From assembly GCA_002794775.1 (NCBI GenBank), contig NBAY01000064.1, positions 185,966 to 249,965 on the forward strand: a stretch of 64,000 bases of DNA. The letters are read 5' to 3'. The translations under genes and the position numbers were made by a program. The number at the start of each line of letters is the position of its first letter. Within the stretch, counting starts at the first letter, position 1. The stretch comes from Porodaedalea pini (lineage: Eukaryota > Basidiomycota > Agaricomycetes > Hymenochaetales > Hymenochaetaceae). The notes beneath the pieces were generated by a model. The model saw only the letters and a program-made list of their open reading frames with translations. It was not told the origin of the DNA and searched no databases. Positions 44,301 through 55,991 of this stretch are shown here, piece by piece.

Positions 44301-46643
44301 ATGCTAAAACTACTCTTGGATGCCACAGCACTTTCCTGTGCTTTGGTCTGTCTGTGTTCATTCTTAAAGCATCAGAATCGAGATGCACTTGAGAAGTATC
44401 CCTATCCTCTGGGACCAAAGGGCTTACCATTGGTGGGAAACATATTTGATATGCCTGGCTCCAGGGAATGGGAGAAGGCTTGCCAATGGGGCAAAGAATA
44501 TGGTGAGAAGGCTGACAGATACTTCCTTTTTCTCATGGCATGATAGTGACTCACTTTGATAGGGGATCTTGTTTTTGTGCAGAACTTTGGTACTCCATAT
44601 CTGTTTGTGAACTCATATAATACTGCACTTGATCTTTTCGAGAAGCACGGCAACAATTATTCGATGAGACCAATGAATGTAATGCTTAAACTGTGTGTTA
44701 ATTCCTTGCCCTTAAGCTTCTGTCCTACTCAAGCCTGCTGTAGCAAGGAGTGGACCTGGTTCACAGTCATGATGCCATATGGAGGAGATTGAGACAATTC
44801 CTTCATTGATTTTTCCAGCAGATGGCTGTCTCAGACTATCATGAACTACAGATGCACTGCACCCACAAACTCCTCCTGGATATCCTCAAAGAACCTCTAA
44901 AATATGCTGAACATATTTGACAGTATGCTTCTTTTGATCTTAATAATTACTGCTTTGACTAATACAAGCAAAGCACTGCAGGAGCAATGATATTGAAAAC
45001 TGCCTATGGATACCAAGGTCAATCACTTACACTATTAGAGCATCCCATGACCACTTACTTTCAAGTTATGCCTTAGTCGAGGAGAGGAATGATCCATATA
45101 TTGAACTTGTCAAGAAGGCTATGGACTCTGCAACTGAAGCACAGACATTCTTTCTTGTGAATGCCCTTCCTATCTGTAAGTCTTTGTATATTCTCAAGCT
45201 GCCTGCAAGTAATCGGCTGCGACATAAGTGCAGTACCTTCCGACATGGTTTCTAGGAGCTCACTTTCTTATCACAGCAAAAGAAGGACGTGAGCTTTCAT
45301 GACAGATGCTCAGCAAGCCTTTCAATATGGCAAAAGAGTTGATGGTGTGTTTCATCTGTATGAACAATAATCTCTGGGCCTTTCTGGTTAAATTCCTTGA
45401 CTTACAGGTTAACGGGAGAGGCTTGCTGTCTATGACAAGCAAGTTGTTGGAGCAGAATACTAGTACAGAAGGTCACGTCTCACATGAGGCACTCATTGAA
45501 AAGACTGTGGGAGTCACCTACACAGGTAGGTGTTTCAGTTTGTTGAGGCTGCCTTACTGTAACCTGACTTTGGAGGATGTCGTCACAGCCAGTGCAGATA
45601 CCGTACGTCTTTCTGCGGTCCGGATCTTTGATTCATCCCAACATTAATAATGGTTGGTACAGACTGTATCCGCTCTACTTACCTTTGTGCTAGCTATGGT
45701 GTTATATCCCAAGGCCATGCAGTGAGGACAGGAAGAGTTAGAAAGGGTTATTGGCAAGGACACTTTACCATCTATGGAAGACAAGCCAAATTTACCATAC
45801 ATAAATGCTATCTGCAATGAGGTCCTCAGGTGCACACTGAGTCTGCATCAAAATTTGTCTGGAGTAGAGTTTCTCACAACTTTCCTTATGATTCACAGAT
45901 ATGAACCTGTTACGCCTCTTGGTATGTCACTCTCGATAGTGGTGCAGCTATTTCAGACAAGTTGAATCTTTATGCCAAGCTGTCACCCATTGCACTTCAG
46001 AAGATGATGTTTATAAAGGATTCTTTATTCCTGCTGGTACTACTATCCTCCCCAATATTTGGTATATCTTGAAGTACATAGTTTTTTGCAAAATTCACCA
46101 TCTGTATCCAGGGCTATAACAAGGGACCCCAAAGAGTACCCAGAGCCAGACAAGTTCAAGCCTGAGCATTGGTTGCCAATGGAAGGGAATAAACAACCTT
46201 TGGGCATGAATAAGGTAGCCTTCAGGTTTGGTAGACAGTGAGCTGATAGATGCGATGTCTGTTGCTCAGAGAGGCTGATAATGAGTGCACATCTGCAGAA
46301 TCTGCCCTGGTAGACATTTCATGGAAAACTCTGTGCATTTCTAGATATCTTGTGCTGTATCTACCATCTTTCTGAGCCTTGATTTAGGTCTTCATAGGCG
46401 TTGCATCTATACTTGCATTGTTTGATATCCAGAAAGCTCTTGACAAGGATAACAATCCCATTATCCCAAGCGGTGAATATACATCGAATTTTGTTAGGTA
46501 CACCCATTTTCTTATCTGAAGCAATTGCGTCTAATATCAACACACTATTTGATAGGCACCCAAAACCTTTCAAGTGCAGGATTTCATCCCGCTCTAATAA
46601 AGTGGGAGACATGATCCGTCAAGTGATCGAATCGAACAAGTAG
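44301..46643 (+). pseudogene. Cytochrome P450 pseudogene (fungal class II, many introns)
   Basis: The ATG at 44301 opens a hydrophobic anchor, then the proline-rich hinge YPYPLGPKGLPLVGNIFDMP. Further exons give LFEKHGNNYSMRP, AGAMILKTAYGY, the oxygen-binding-helix region, PNLPYINAICNEVLR around the K-helix, and ITRDPKEYPEPDKFKPEHW. The haem loop is rebuilt across an intron (46238-46300) as FRFGRQICPGRHFMENSV, keeping the Cys ligand but with Gln for the usual Arg before ICPG. TGA stands where families have Arg at 44918-44920, another TGA follows AMQ near 45721, and a TAG lies near 45253. The product would have been an ER monooxygenase. Confidence 0.82.
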
Positions 46644-47214
46644 GGTGATGCATTGAACTACTATCAGAACTTCAATATGGATCTGAGACAACATAATGAT
46701 ATGAGGTGATACATGAGCAATGAGTTGCACTTTCTCTAGCACTTTTCACTTTTGTAAGACACGCACAAAATAAAAACAGCAAATAGTCATAACAATGAGT
46801 CCTAACCAGATGAGCCTGATGATTCAAGAAATTTCTGGTTCCAAAGTGCAGATGATAGCAATACTAGCAACCATGTAAAACAATCAAATAGGATGGAAAC
46901 ATTTATTTCATGAATGCACCTGCTTGACAGATGAGCATCAGCCTTATTGCGGTGTGATCTTGCATTTGAAAGGCTAAGGAAGCCCGTATATTGAATTAAA
47001 TAAGCAGATCATTCTACCTCAAAATATTCACGTAGTCTTCTGAAGACACAATTGGAATGCAGACCTATCTACTGTGTTCAGGATATCGAATATGGTTAAG
47101 ATGGAAGCAATGTATATGAAGACCTAGAAGAATAGTGTCAGGAGATTATTGCATTGCATAGCAGCCATTGAACATACGGATGTGCGATATATGCCTTTCT
47201 CACTTGTAGCTGTC
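46644..47214. other. Junction between the P450 pseudogene and locus 2
   Basis: No feature recognised. The homology to locus 1 starts to its right at about 47215. Confidence 0.4.
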
Positions 47215-48181
47215 TTCCCAGCAAGAAGTGGGAGGTACCCTGCTGTGGAGAAGGATACACTGCAGGATATTGGAAGCTCGAGCACGTCCCATGTCAAAAA
47301 CTTCAGGATCTGTTTTGTTCCTTCAATTCCATCACAGCAGGCCCTATACTAGGAAATGTCCACCTCCATTTAGCAACTTCCTTCTAAGAGATAAAGACTC
47401 ACAGTGTCACAAATATGTAGTAGACCACCACTGTTGGTGCAGTGGCAGGCAATTATATGGGAAATGACTACACAGACAGCCGGGATGCATTTCTTCTCCA
47501 ACTCTTCCACCAAAAGCCGAAAAGCGCTTGTCTGAGCAAACCAAGTAGCAGACAATGTGCGCAATGACGCCCTTTGGCAATAAATATCAGTTGAGAGCAG
47601 GTACTTGGATGCATGTAGAGTGCGCTGGCAAGTCAGCCCATCCATGCTAAGGGCTCAAATTGTCAGGTGGATCAAAGAATGATATGTTACGCAAGACAGT
47701 ACCTGTCAACGTATTGAGATAGTTGCATGCACAGTTGCTCCAGCTTTTCTGACTTCATGATTATTGGTGTTAAAAACTGATCCAAAGACTCTGAGTTCTT
47801 GAACTGGTATTGGATTGCAACAATTTGACCAAGTAAGATGTCCAGTGGACAGGTAAGCCTGCAAAGGAGCGGTTGCACAGCGGAATGAGGATAAAATCCC
47901 TGCATCTTGGCCAAATCAAACTGGAGGATAGCATTTATGTCAAGCTTATTCACATTGGCAATCCTGCATAGGAGGTGGTATGTGAAATAAGTGTGTCAAA
48001 GATCGACACCATGCTGCATATGATCAAAAGCCGCAAACCAAGAAACAAAGTTGGAGCGAATTGTCTGCAGAGATTTCTGTGGGACTCTGGATTGAAAAAA
48101 TCAGCACCAAAATGATACAGTTCCTCACAACTCTTAGATGATGGATATTTTTCAGTACTTACCATACAATCAGCTCCATTA

Positions 48182-49257
48182 CTGCCCTTTTCAGAAGTAT
48201 TGTCACATGTGATTTCACTGATTTTCGTGCCACAAGAGCCTCAAAACACAAACATTTTCATATCTCAACCAAAAGTTGACATTTTGCATCATCTAAGTTG
48301 CTAAATTCATTTTTTAAATCTCATCTTTCATATTTCAACAAGAGTGATAAGAAATAGTCAAAATTGGAGTCCAAAACAGTGAAAATGCTGTTTTTGAACC
48401 CATTTCCCTTGTTCATTTTTTCCTGCACTCAGATTTCACTGTACAGTGCTCTGGACCAGCCCAGAATTCCAGTATTAGTTTATTATGAATTTACAGACTG
48501 ATTTGGAGATGTATTGTGAGGTAGATGTGCTGAATTGGTGCATGCCTAAAACACACAAATCCCCTCTGTTTCTGCAAGCCCCCCAGCCCCCAGGAAAAAT
48601 TCTTCTCAGCTAAGTTCATGCATGTAAATTCATTCAAAGTGTATTCAAAGAGATTTGAGCAGCATCCATGGATACAGGCTTGCTTCATGAATCAGGGATA
48701 TGTTCACAAGAATAGTGCATACAGTCAGAATCTGGTACTCAATTCAGCTCACTGGTTGATGCTAGAGCCCTGGATGCTGCTCAAATCTCTTTGAATACAC
48801 TTTGAATGAATTTACATGCATGAACTTAGCTGAGAAGAATTTTTCCTGGGGGCTGGGGGGCTTGCAGAAACAGAGGGGATTTGTGTGTTTTAGGCATGCA
48901 CCAATTCAGCACATCTACCTCACAATACATCTCCAAATCAGTCTGTAAATTCATAATAAACTAATACTGGAATTCTGGGCTGGTCCAGAGCACTGTACAG
49001 TGAAATCTGAGTGCAGGAAAAAATGAACAAGGGAAATGGGTTCAAAAACAGCATGTTCGCTGTTTTGGACTCCAATTTTGACTATTTCTTATCACTCTTG
49101 TTGAAATATGAAAGATGAGATTTAAAAAATGAATTTAGCAACTTAGATGATGCAAAATGTCAACTTTTGGTTGAGATATGAAAATGTTTGTGCTTTGAGG
49201 CTCTTGTGGCACGAAAATCAGTGAAATCACATGTGACAATACTTCTGAAAAGGGCAG
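48182..49257. mobile_element. Near-perfect palindromic MITE, TA-flanked
   Basis: 1076 bp starting CTGCCCTTTTCAGAAGTATT and ending with its reverse complement, with TA at 48180-48181 and 49258-49259. The two arms of roughly 480 bp match almost base for base around a loop of about 100 bp near 48670-48770. Locus 1 shows the empty site at about 35418 (TCCATTATGGGAGC). No coding capacity; presumably mobilised by a mariner-type transposase. Confidence 0.92.
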
Positions 49258-49622
49258 TAAGGAACCTATGTGTCTGACAAATAGAACGGTAAAACTCAGT
49301 GCTTGATTTAAGACAGAGTTTGCATACAGCATGATCAGCTTATGGAGTGTATTCCATTCAAAACGGTTTGAAAAAGATTTGTCAAAGTCCCACATGAAGT
49401 CGAGTACACTCATTTTGAGGGATAGAAAGGGCCGGCAGAAAACCATCTTGTCATACAAGCACTCAAGATGGCAGACAACAAGAAATGCTTGGTCTGGGTC
49501 CCTGTGGATAATAAAATATAATTTGAATGTTGAATTTCATAATCAATTAGATTCAATGGACCATACATAACTCTGAATCTTGTATAGTTGATCAAACAGG
49601 AATGAACCTGTGCCCTCATGCA

Positions 49623-50471
49623 CAGCCATTTTCATAAGTCCTGCGACACATGCATGTCACATGAAGTGAGCCACATCAGAGCCAAAATGTCAAAAAATTA
49701 GAATGAATGCCTATTTTCTCTGTGAATTCTGCACAGTACCTGCTCATAAAGTACTCACAAAAAAGGCACGGTTCTCAGGAGCAGAAATATGTAAAATATG
49801 GACCAATACATTGACTGTGTAGGTGGGTAGAGATCAAACAAGTGTGGCCAGTCTGTTCTCTCACACATTTCCACTGAGATTCAAAAATTATGGCTCCCCT
49901 ACATCTATCTATAAAATTCTTTCCTGTGTCTTTAAATTAAGTATGTGACTATACCAACATCTCCTGCAAGTTTGAAGCCAATCTGTTCAGTATTCATGGT
50001 GCAGCAGCAAGATTTGTGTTCCACTTCAAGCTCTTTCCACCCTCCTTTTCTCACAACAGGTCTTGCAGAGTAGAACACAAATCTTGCTGCTGCACCATGA
50101 ATACTGAACAGATTGGCTTCAAACTTGCAGGAGATGTTGGTATAGTCACATACTTAATTTAAAGACACAGGAAAGAATTTTATAGATAGATGTAGGGGAG
50201 CCATAATTTTTGAATCTCAGTGGAGATGGGTGAGAGAACAGACCGACTGCACTTGTTTGATCTCCACCCACATACACAGTCAATGTATTGCTCCCTATTT
50301 TACATATTTCTGCTCCTGAGAACCGTGCCTTTTTTGTGAGTACTTTATGAGCAGGTACTGTGCAGAATTCACAGAGAAAATAGGCATTCATTCTAATTTT
50401 TTGACATTTTGGCTCTGACACGGCTCACTTCACGTGACATGCACGTGTCGCAGGACTTATGAAAATGGCTG
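49623..50471. mobile_element. Complete fold-back MITE (CAGCCATTTTCATAAG family)
   Basis: 849 bp with inverted arms of about 400 bp, starting CAGCCATTTTCATAAGTCC. The right flank is TA (50472-50473); the left flank is CA (49621-49622), most simply a mutated TA, since the locus 1 empty site reads TGTATCATGG. A truncated relative lies at 27315-27832. Confidence 0.9.
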
Positions 50472-51105
50472 TAACATGGCAACGAATTCCTGTACGATCG
50501 TATTGAGTGCTGTTTCTGTCAACGAGAAGAGGGCTCTGCGAGAGCTGGCCATCAGTATTGGAGAGAATTCGGCCCCGGACGACCTCCATCTCTGCAGAGG
50601 CTCTATGACGTGGACTGCATTTAAGACACAGAGTACGTCACGGATGAATTGATCCTCTATGCCAAGACGAGTTATCTGATCTAGAGCTTGTAGCTTTGTC
50701 GAGGTCACATCTGATCTAAAATATCACGATAAACTTATAGTACCACAGTAAATGTGGGACTTACTCGACATAATTGAGGTGTTTTCTGCAGTCCTTCTCT
50801 ATCTTCGCATTCTTCGCTTCGATCTTTTTGCTACCAGCTGGAAGCCCGATCACCTTTGAGCGTCTACGCTCGATCCTAATCGCTGTCTTCCGTGGCCCTT
50901 TACCCAACTTCTCTGCGATCCGTCCAAGCTGGATCTCTATATGCTTGCCGACAAACTCATAGCCGAGACCGAGTGTGCGACCAGGACCAGGAAGGTTACT
51001 TGCTGTAGAATTCGTGCTTACGGATGGAACTAGAGAACACCGTCTCGTCCGATAGTTCAGGTTGGGGTCTGCGTCGAAAGCATAGTTTGACCTCATAGTA
51101 TTCAT

Positions 51106-51487
51106 TCTTGCGAGAGGTTGAGATCAGGGAGGCAACGAGGATGAAGAGACTAAAGTATGCGGCCGCCAAATTAAAGTACTAAAACCGACACCCAAAGCAC
51201 CGCCAATAAGCTGTGTTCCTAATAATACTAATAGTGTCGCCTAAAGAGAGTATATCTGTGCCAAAGTGCCTTAAGGCTGTCTTCATGCAGTGTATGCGCG
51301 TTCATACTATAGTATCACCCTCAGTGAGCTAGTAGTGATGTCCATGGCCGAACAAAAGAAGCATATGTACTCCGTCCACCAATGGGATGTGAAGGGTGCC
51401 GAGAGAAAAAGCTGATAAACGCTCCTATCTACTGATCATGAATCTGTACAGCAGCAAGTACGCACAGCGCAATACACACCGAACCCA
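51106..51487. other. Spacer between the unknown gene copy and the RBR gene
   Basis: No gene. It aligns loosely with the locus 1 spacer 36480-36860. Confidence 0.4.
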
Positions 51488-53654
51488 CTAATACAGAGGA
51501 ACCGTCCAATCCCAATGCCCATCTGCGAGACCCCTTGCGACGTCGACTAGCATCACTTCATGTCGCTTCTGCACGTACACCGTCTTATCCATGACTCTCT
51601 GACGCAGGTCCTTTATCATCGCAGCGCTTGACGACCCATTTATATTTGCGTATTCTATTGGCTCATCGACGAGCTGCGAGAGCTGCTCAACAGCTTTCTC
51701 TAGGTCGCTAAGAGCAAAGTCGAGAGTGAATACAGCAGAATGACAGAGAGTAAAGAGGAACGACGCACGCCTGAATGTCTTCGAACATCTGTTTTTTGTT
51801 CCCGGAAGCAAGAAAATGGGCCATCGCATATGTCCACCTCAGCGTTTGCCTGCATCGTGTCAGCTCATCCACTGCATGTTGTAAGAAATGTGTCTAAGGG
51901 ATTTAATCGATGGAAAATGTCAACACAAATTCGTGCGGGGAGTCAGACATTCGAAACAGCGCTCGCTCACCTCGATCCACGAAAAGTTTGAGTTTTGCTG
52001 TATCTCAACCATTTTCTCCCCAGTGCGCTCAATGAGCTCCTGGTCGAGCCTCGCAGAAAGCTCATGGTTATTGAAGCGGTCGTAGTAGAACATCCAGCGG
52101 TCGAGGTTGATTTTCGCCTCATCCATCGACGACGTAGGCGGCGGCTCTACATACGAGTTGCACACAGTCTTGTTGTATCCATGCACGTCCCAGTCGCGTA
52201 GGCACATCCAACAGAACTGGAACCTGCAGTGACGACAAACCATACGACTAGAGAAGTAACACATCTCATCAGCATGCCAGTGGGACGAGCTGTTTAAAGG
52301 AATACATACTTGCATCCGCCGGCTTTCTCTATGTTGTGTGTGCACTTGGGACATTTGCGGGTGTTTGCCTGTAGAATGGATTACGATCAGACGGGGAAAG
52401 ATAAAAGATGACTTGACGAACGTTTATCCATTGCGTCGTCCCAGAATCGTCCTTAGACGCCAGCCACTGGTCCGCTATCTTGCAAACAACAGGTGTATGT
52501 CCCTCCTCTAACCCACATCCGAAACAGAACGAGTGGCCTTGAGAACAGGTCACCGTAGGTACAGTCATAAGAACAGCTGAAGAGCTTATGGAACACCACA
52601 CTGTCTCCGAGCACGATGGAGCGGGGCAGAAACGCAATGAAGAGGTAGCTGAAACGAAGGACTGCGCCACGAGAACCTGCCACCTTCATAGCAGTGAGTT
52701 TTGAGCGAGAAAAAGATTGGCAGAAGAGAGGTTGTAATACATACCGCTCATATGTTTCATCTTCCGCAATGGACCTGATGAAATCTGCCGGAAGCGACGC
52801 CTTGCATTTAGCGGCCATGCATCGTACGGAGCACTGGCCTTCGGATTTAATCCTGTTAGACACATAGCCGCCCCAGCAGTCGCGACAAAAGCCATGTTTA
52901 CATCTCATCTGAGGAAGATCAGAAGGATCGGATACCTCGTCGAAGCACACTCCACAGACATTGTGTGTTGGGAGCAGAGAGGAAGCGCGACGTAATCGTT
53001 TCTTTGGAGGATTCGAGCAGGAGCCTGTCACGGTTCAAGCACTTGTTAGGGGTTCGTGATGGGTCATGAATAGGACAGGATACGCAGACTTACGTTTGAC
53101 ATCGGATAGGTCTCCCCCGTCAACCGGTTCACCAACGTCGAAGAGAACTCGTGAAGGAGAGTCGGAGTACTGCTCTATGAGTTTATCCCGGTTCCATCGA
53201 TAGTGCAAAAGGAAGATCAAAGCGAGATTTCGCTACATGGAGACTAATCTGTCAGTCAAACTAGAAGCACAAGCTTATGCCAGGATGTTGAAGGAGATGA
53301 TCACATACGTCTACTCCGAGAACAGAAACAATAGCTTCGATTTCGCGATTGATTTCTGCGCGAAGGTCTTCCGGGCTGAAGCTCTTGTAAGGAATGGTCA
53401 AATCTATGTCCTTGCCCTTGTCGGTGGGCATGCTGAGCACAACGTCGCTATCATCATCATCCTAGAACACGACAGTCATCAGTATACCAGTAGAAACATG
53501 CGCGTTGCAATCTGCTCAGGTAGCTACGGCACGCCACAAACAGCTACGCGTTCCGAGTCATCGACAAAGACTAGACCATTATACGCACATTGAAGTGATC
53601 GAGGTCACCAGCATCGTCTGAGTCGTAGAACGCGATGTCTTCATCGTCAGACAT
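51488..53654 (-). CDS. Ariadne-type RBR E3 ubiquitin ligase
   Basis: Start ATG at 53654 (MSDDEDIAFYDSDDAGD, the acidic Ariadne N-terminus); exon 1 ends at 53589 and exon 2 starts at 53461. Domains in order: a UBA-like segment (LLHYRWNRDKLIEQYSD), RING1 (VCGVCFDEV, CKHGFCRDCWGGYV), the IBR (CPAPSC, CSQGHSFCFGC), RING2 (CPKCTHNIEKAGGC then MVCRHCRFQFCWMCLRDW across an intron), and the Ariadne helical domain. The Cys after GG in RING2 is the catalytic thioester residue of the family. It takes ubiquitin from an E2 and passes it to substrates. At least eight exons with introns of about 50-75 nt, ending DWTVPLY. No damage is visible. A decayed partial paralogue lies at 36860-37600. Confidence 0.9.
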
Positions 53655-55991
53655 CTCTGTTCTTGCCGTCGTTGATACAATGATAGTTCTGGTGAGAAGC
53701 AAGAAGGGAGGAGCGGTACTCACTCGTTCACGAGAGCGCGTCGGGTCCACGTGATACACCGTTCATAATGAGGCTACCATTTTGAGAACACTTCTGATCG
53801 TCAAAACCACCAACCTCCACGAACGTCCTCGTTCATATATTCAATATTAATGTTGTGGAAGAACGCTAGACGGATGAATCATGTGTCCCTCACTGCTAGT
53901 AGAGGAACCAACATGGATGCCCATGCCGTTTATATCCCCTTTCTCATTGTCAAATGAACTCGAGCTTCTCTAAATTTCTGTGGCAGATTTCAGCATCGAA
54001 CTCGTTTCTGAGGATGGATCTGTAAGTAGTACTTCTGCCAAAAAGTGAGAACATGCATGTGTGTGGTATGTGCGTTGACATGCTCATAAAAGATACCTTT
54101 TCAATTGACGTTCAAATGCCTAGTAACAGTGATATTCTTCCGAGTGCGACATGTTGCCACCATACTCAGCCACAAAGTGCAAGAAGTGCACTTGAGCTAG
54201 AGTGGCACTGTACTAGGAATCGTGGTTACTCCTTCTATTATTAACAACTGAAGCAACTGCTAGTGCTCTGCCCTCCTCATAAGCTCCGTAGGAATAGGTG
54301 CAAAGCCTGTTCAGCTTCACGCAGGAGGGATGAAACATACCATTGCAGTTGAAGACTTGGTTAGTGTGTCGTCGGTAACTGCCTCAGCATTGACTTGACA
54401 TTGCTGTCTTTGGCCTGACACCTTTGTAGGCCTCATCAAAACCTGCATCATATTCCTCTTTAGCAGATGTAAAGGATCTGTGTGACCAAGTGCACCCTCC
54501 TGTGGATGAAGCACCTTCATGGACCAAACGCGGCCAACTCTGTTCTTCATGAGTGGGTTAGTTGCATCTCGAACAATTCTCATGACTTCGGCTTCGTTCT
54601 CTTGCAACTTGTACATTTATCCCACGACAGTATCCCCTTCAGCACTGACATGGATGTCGGTTGCCTCGACATCCTCTTAATTGAAGAGGGCCTTCTAGTT
54701 GATGACGAATCGGCCAAATTATAGATTGATGTTTAAGGATCTCCGGGAGATTGCCCCCCCCCCCCCGCCGCATGTTGGAAAGCCTTCTATGAATAGCCTG
54801 CAGGTCTCTGCTTAATTAGCGCTAGTAGACATTTTTTGGATGGAGCCCTTGTCATTCATCTTCGCTTCACCCATTGTCGCAGTCGCCACATTGAGAGAAG
54901 ATCTTTCTTTGCTAAGATTCAGCGTTGATGTGCGCCTTTTCAACTAAACTGCTTTGACCCTCTGATGAGCATAGAATTCCGAACGCTGCTTCCAAAAAGC
55001 GGAACGTGCGTGCTTGCGATAGATGAGCCAACCTGCACAGAAAGGTGCAATTGCTTTTTCCTCTTCTAACCTTGATTAGTGTTTGCAGCCGAAAGCTCCT
55101 TCAAGTTCCAGTGCAATATGGCACCCTCATGCTCCATTGCAAGGTACGAGAAGAACCGGATGGTTCGCCATCCACGAGGGCTTCCGCATCGGTTGAGCAG
55201 CTGTTTTTCTTAAGTCGACGCCTTCGTAGACTTCACAGTCTTCCGCTATGGATAAAAAGGATTGGAGTGAACTAGTACATATTCCGGGGAGTAGAGAACA
55301 TTCTGGACCAAAGCATACCAGGTTTATTCTATCCGAGCGACACAAGTGATGCGTGACTCTGTGTGTGTGCTCATCCAGCTCTTTGGTCTTGTCAGTAAGG
55401 GTAAACTATTTCGCGCAGATATGAACATTGGTGCTCTCAACCGTTTCCGAGCTAAAGACGGCCCTTCAGCTGCGGTCAACTGGCAGAAATGCTGTCTTCC
55501 GGTGGCAACACCCTCTGGGCTTTCTACTAAGATCACCAGCGCGAGCGCAACGTTGAGAAGCCTTCTGCTATCAGACTCTAGGTGTCAGTGCCTATTTATT
55601 AGCAATATCATTTTGACTAGAATGCGATTTCTATCACCCTCTTCATGTACTTGGTGCCGTAGATACTTCGTACCGCTTGACTTTTGTAATGCTGGGTACA
55701 CCTTGTTTGATGCCAGCCAAGCCTGATTTCCAAAGTTGACTTGTCGTGGCAGACGTCCTCTGAGAAGAAATGAATAGATGGCCTTTGACGTCACCCCTGG
55801 TAACCGTTCTATGACAAGTCGATCTATATCAAGAGCACATTATTCGTAAATTATCTCAGCATTTCAGCATTGGCCGTCGTCATGTATGGTCGTAAGGATC
55901 TCAAAGTATGCCCTTGCATCTGTCATTGAGTCTTCGTCTTTAGTCGTCGCCCATCTATTTCTAAGAAATTTTAGGTGAGATGACAGAAGGT
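53655..55991. other. Long stretch with no gene I can support
   Basis: It holds the RBR promoter on the left and, from 53900 onward, short open frames on both strands (55346-55726 plus; 54616-54317, 55345-55127 and 55794-55585 minus), none with a recognised domain. A run of 13 C occurs at 54754-54766. The minus-strand pieces at 55127-55794 could be remains of one old gene. Confidence 0.4.

Larger units (their letters stand above)
47215..51105 (-). pseudogene. Unknown gene, broken copy (locus 2)
   Basis: Paralogue of 33989-36407 with the same exon order: ATG 51105 and NSTASN, LGLGYEFVGKHIEIQLG and GKGPRKTAIRIER; then LFSLTETALNTIVQEFVAML; then YPHSAVQPLLCRLTCPLDILL; then RRASFHTRL-like and HCTNSGGLLHICDTVSLYL blocks. 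It is cut by two palindromic elements (48182-49257 and 49623-50471). The counterpart of the acidic C-terminal exon is lost beyond about 47215. The first exon here is longer (KAIRIER continues into RRSKVIGLPAGSKKIEAKNA) and helped define the intact copy. Confidence 0.75.

Noticed and set aside
54754..54766. Run of 13 C as a functional element
   Set aside because: A lone homopolymer with no flanking structure; more likely a simple repeat or sequencing-length artefact.
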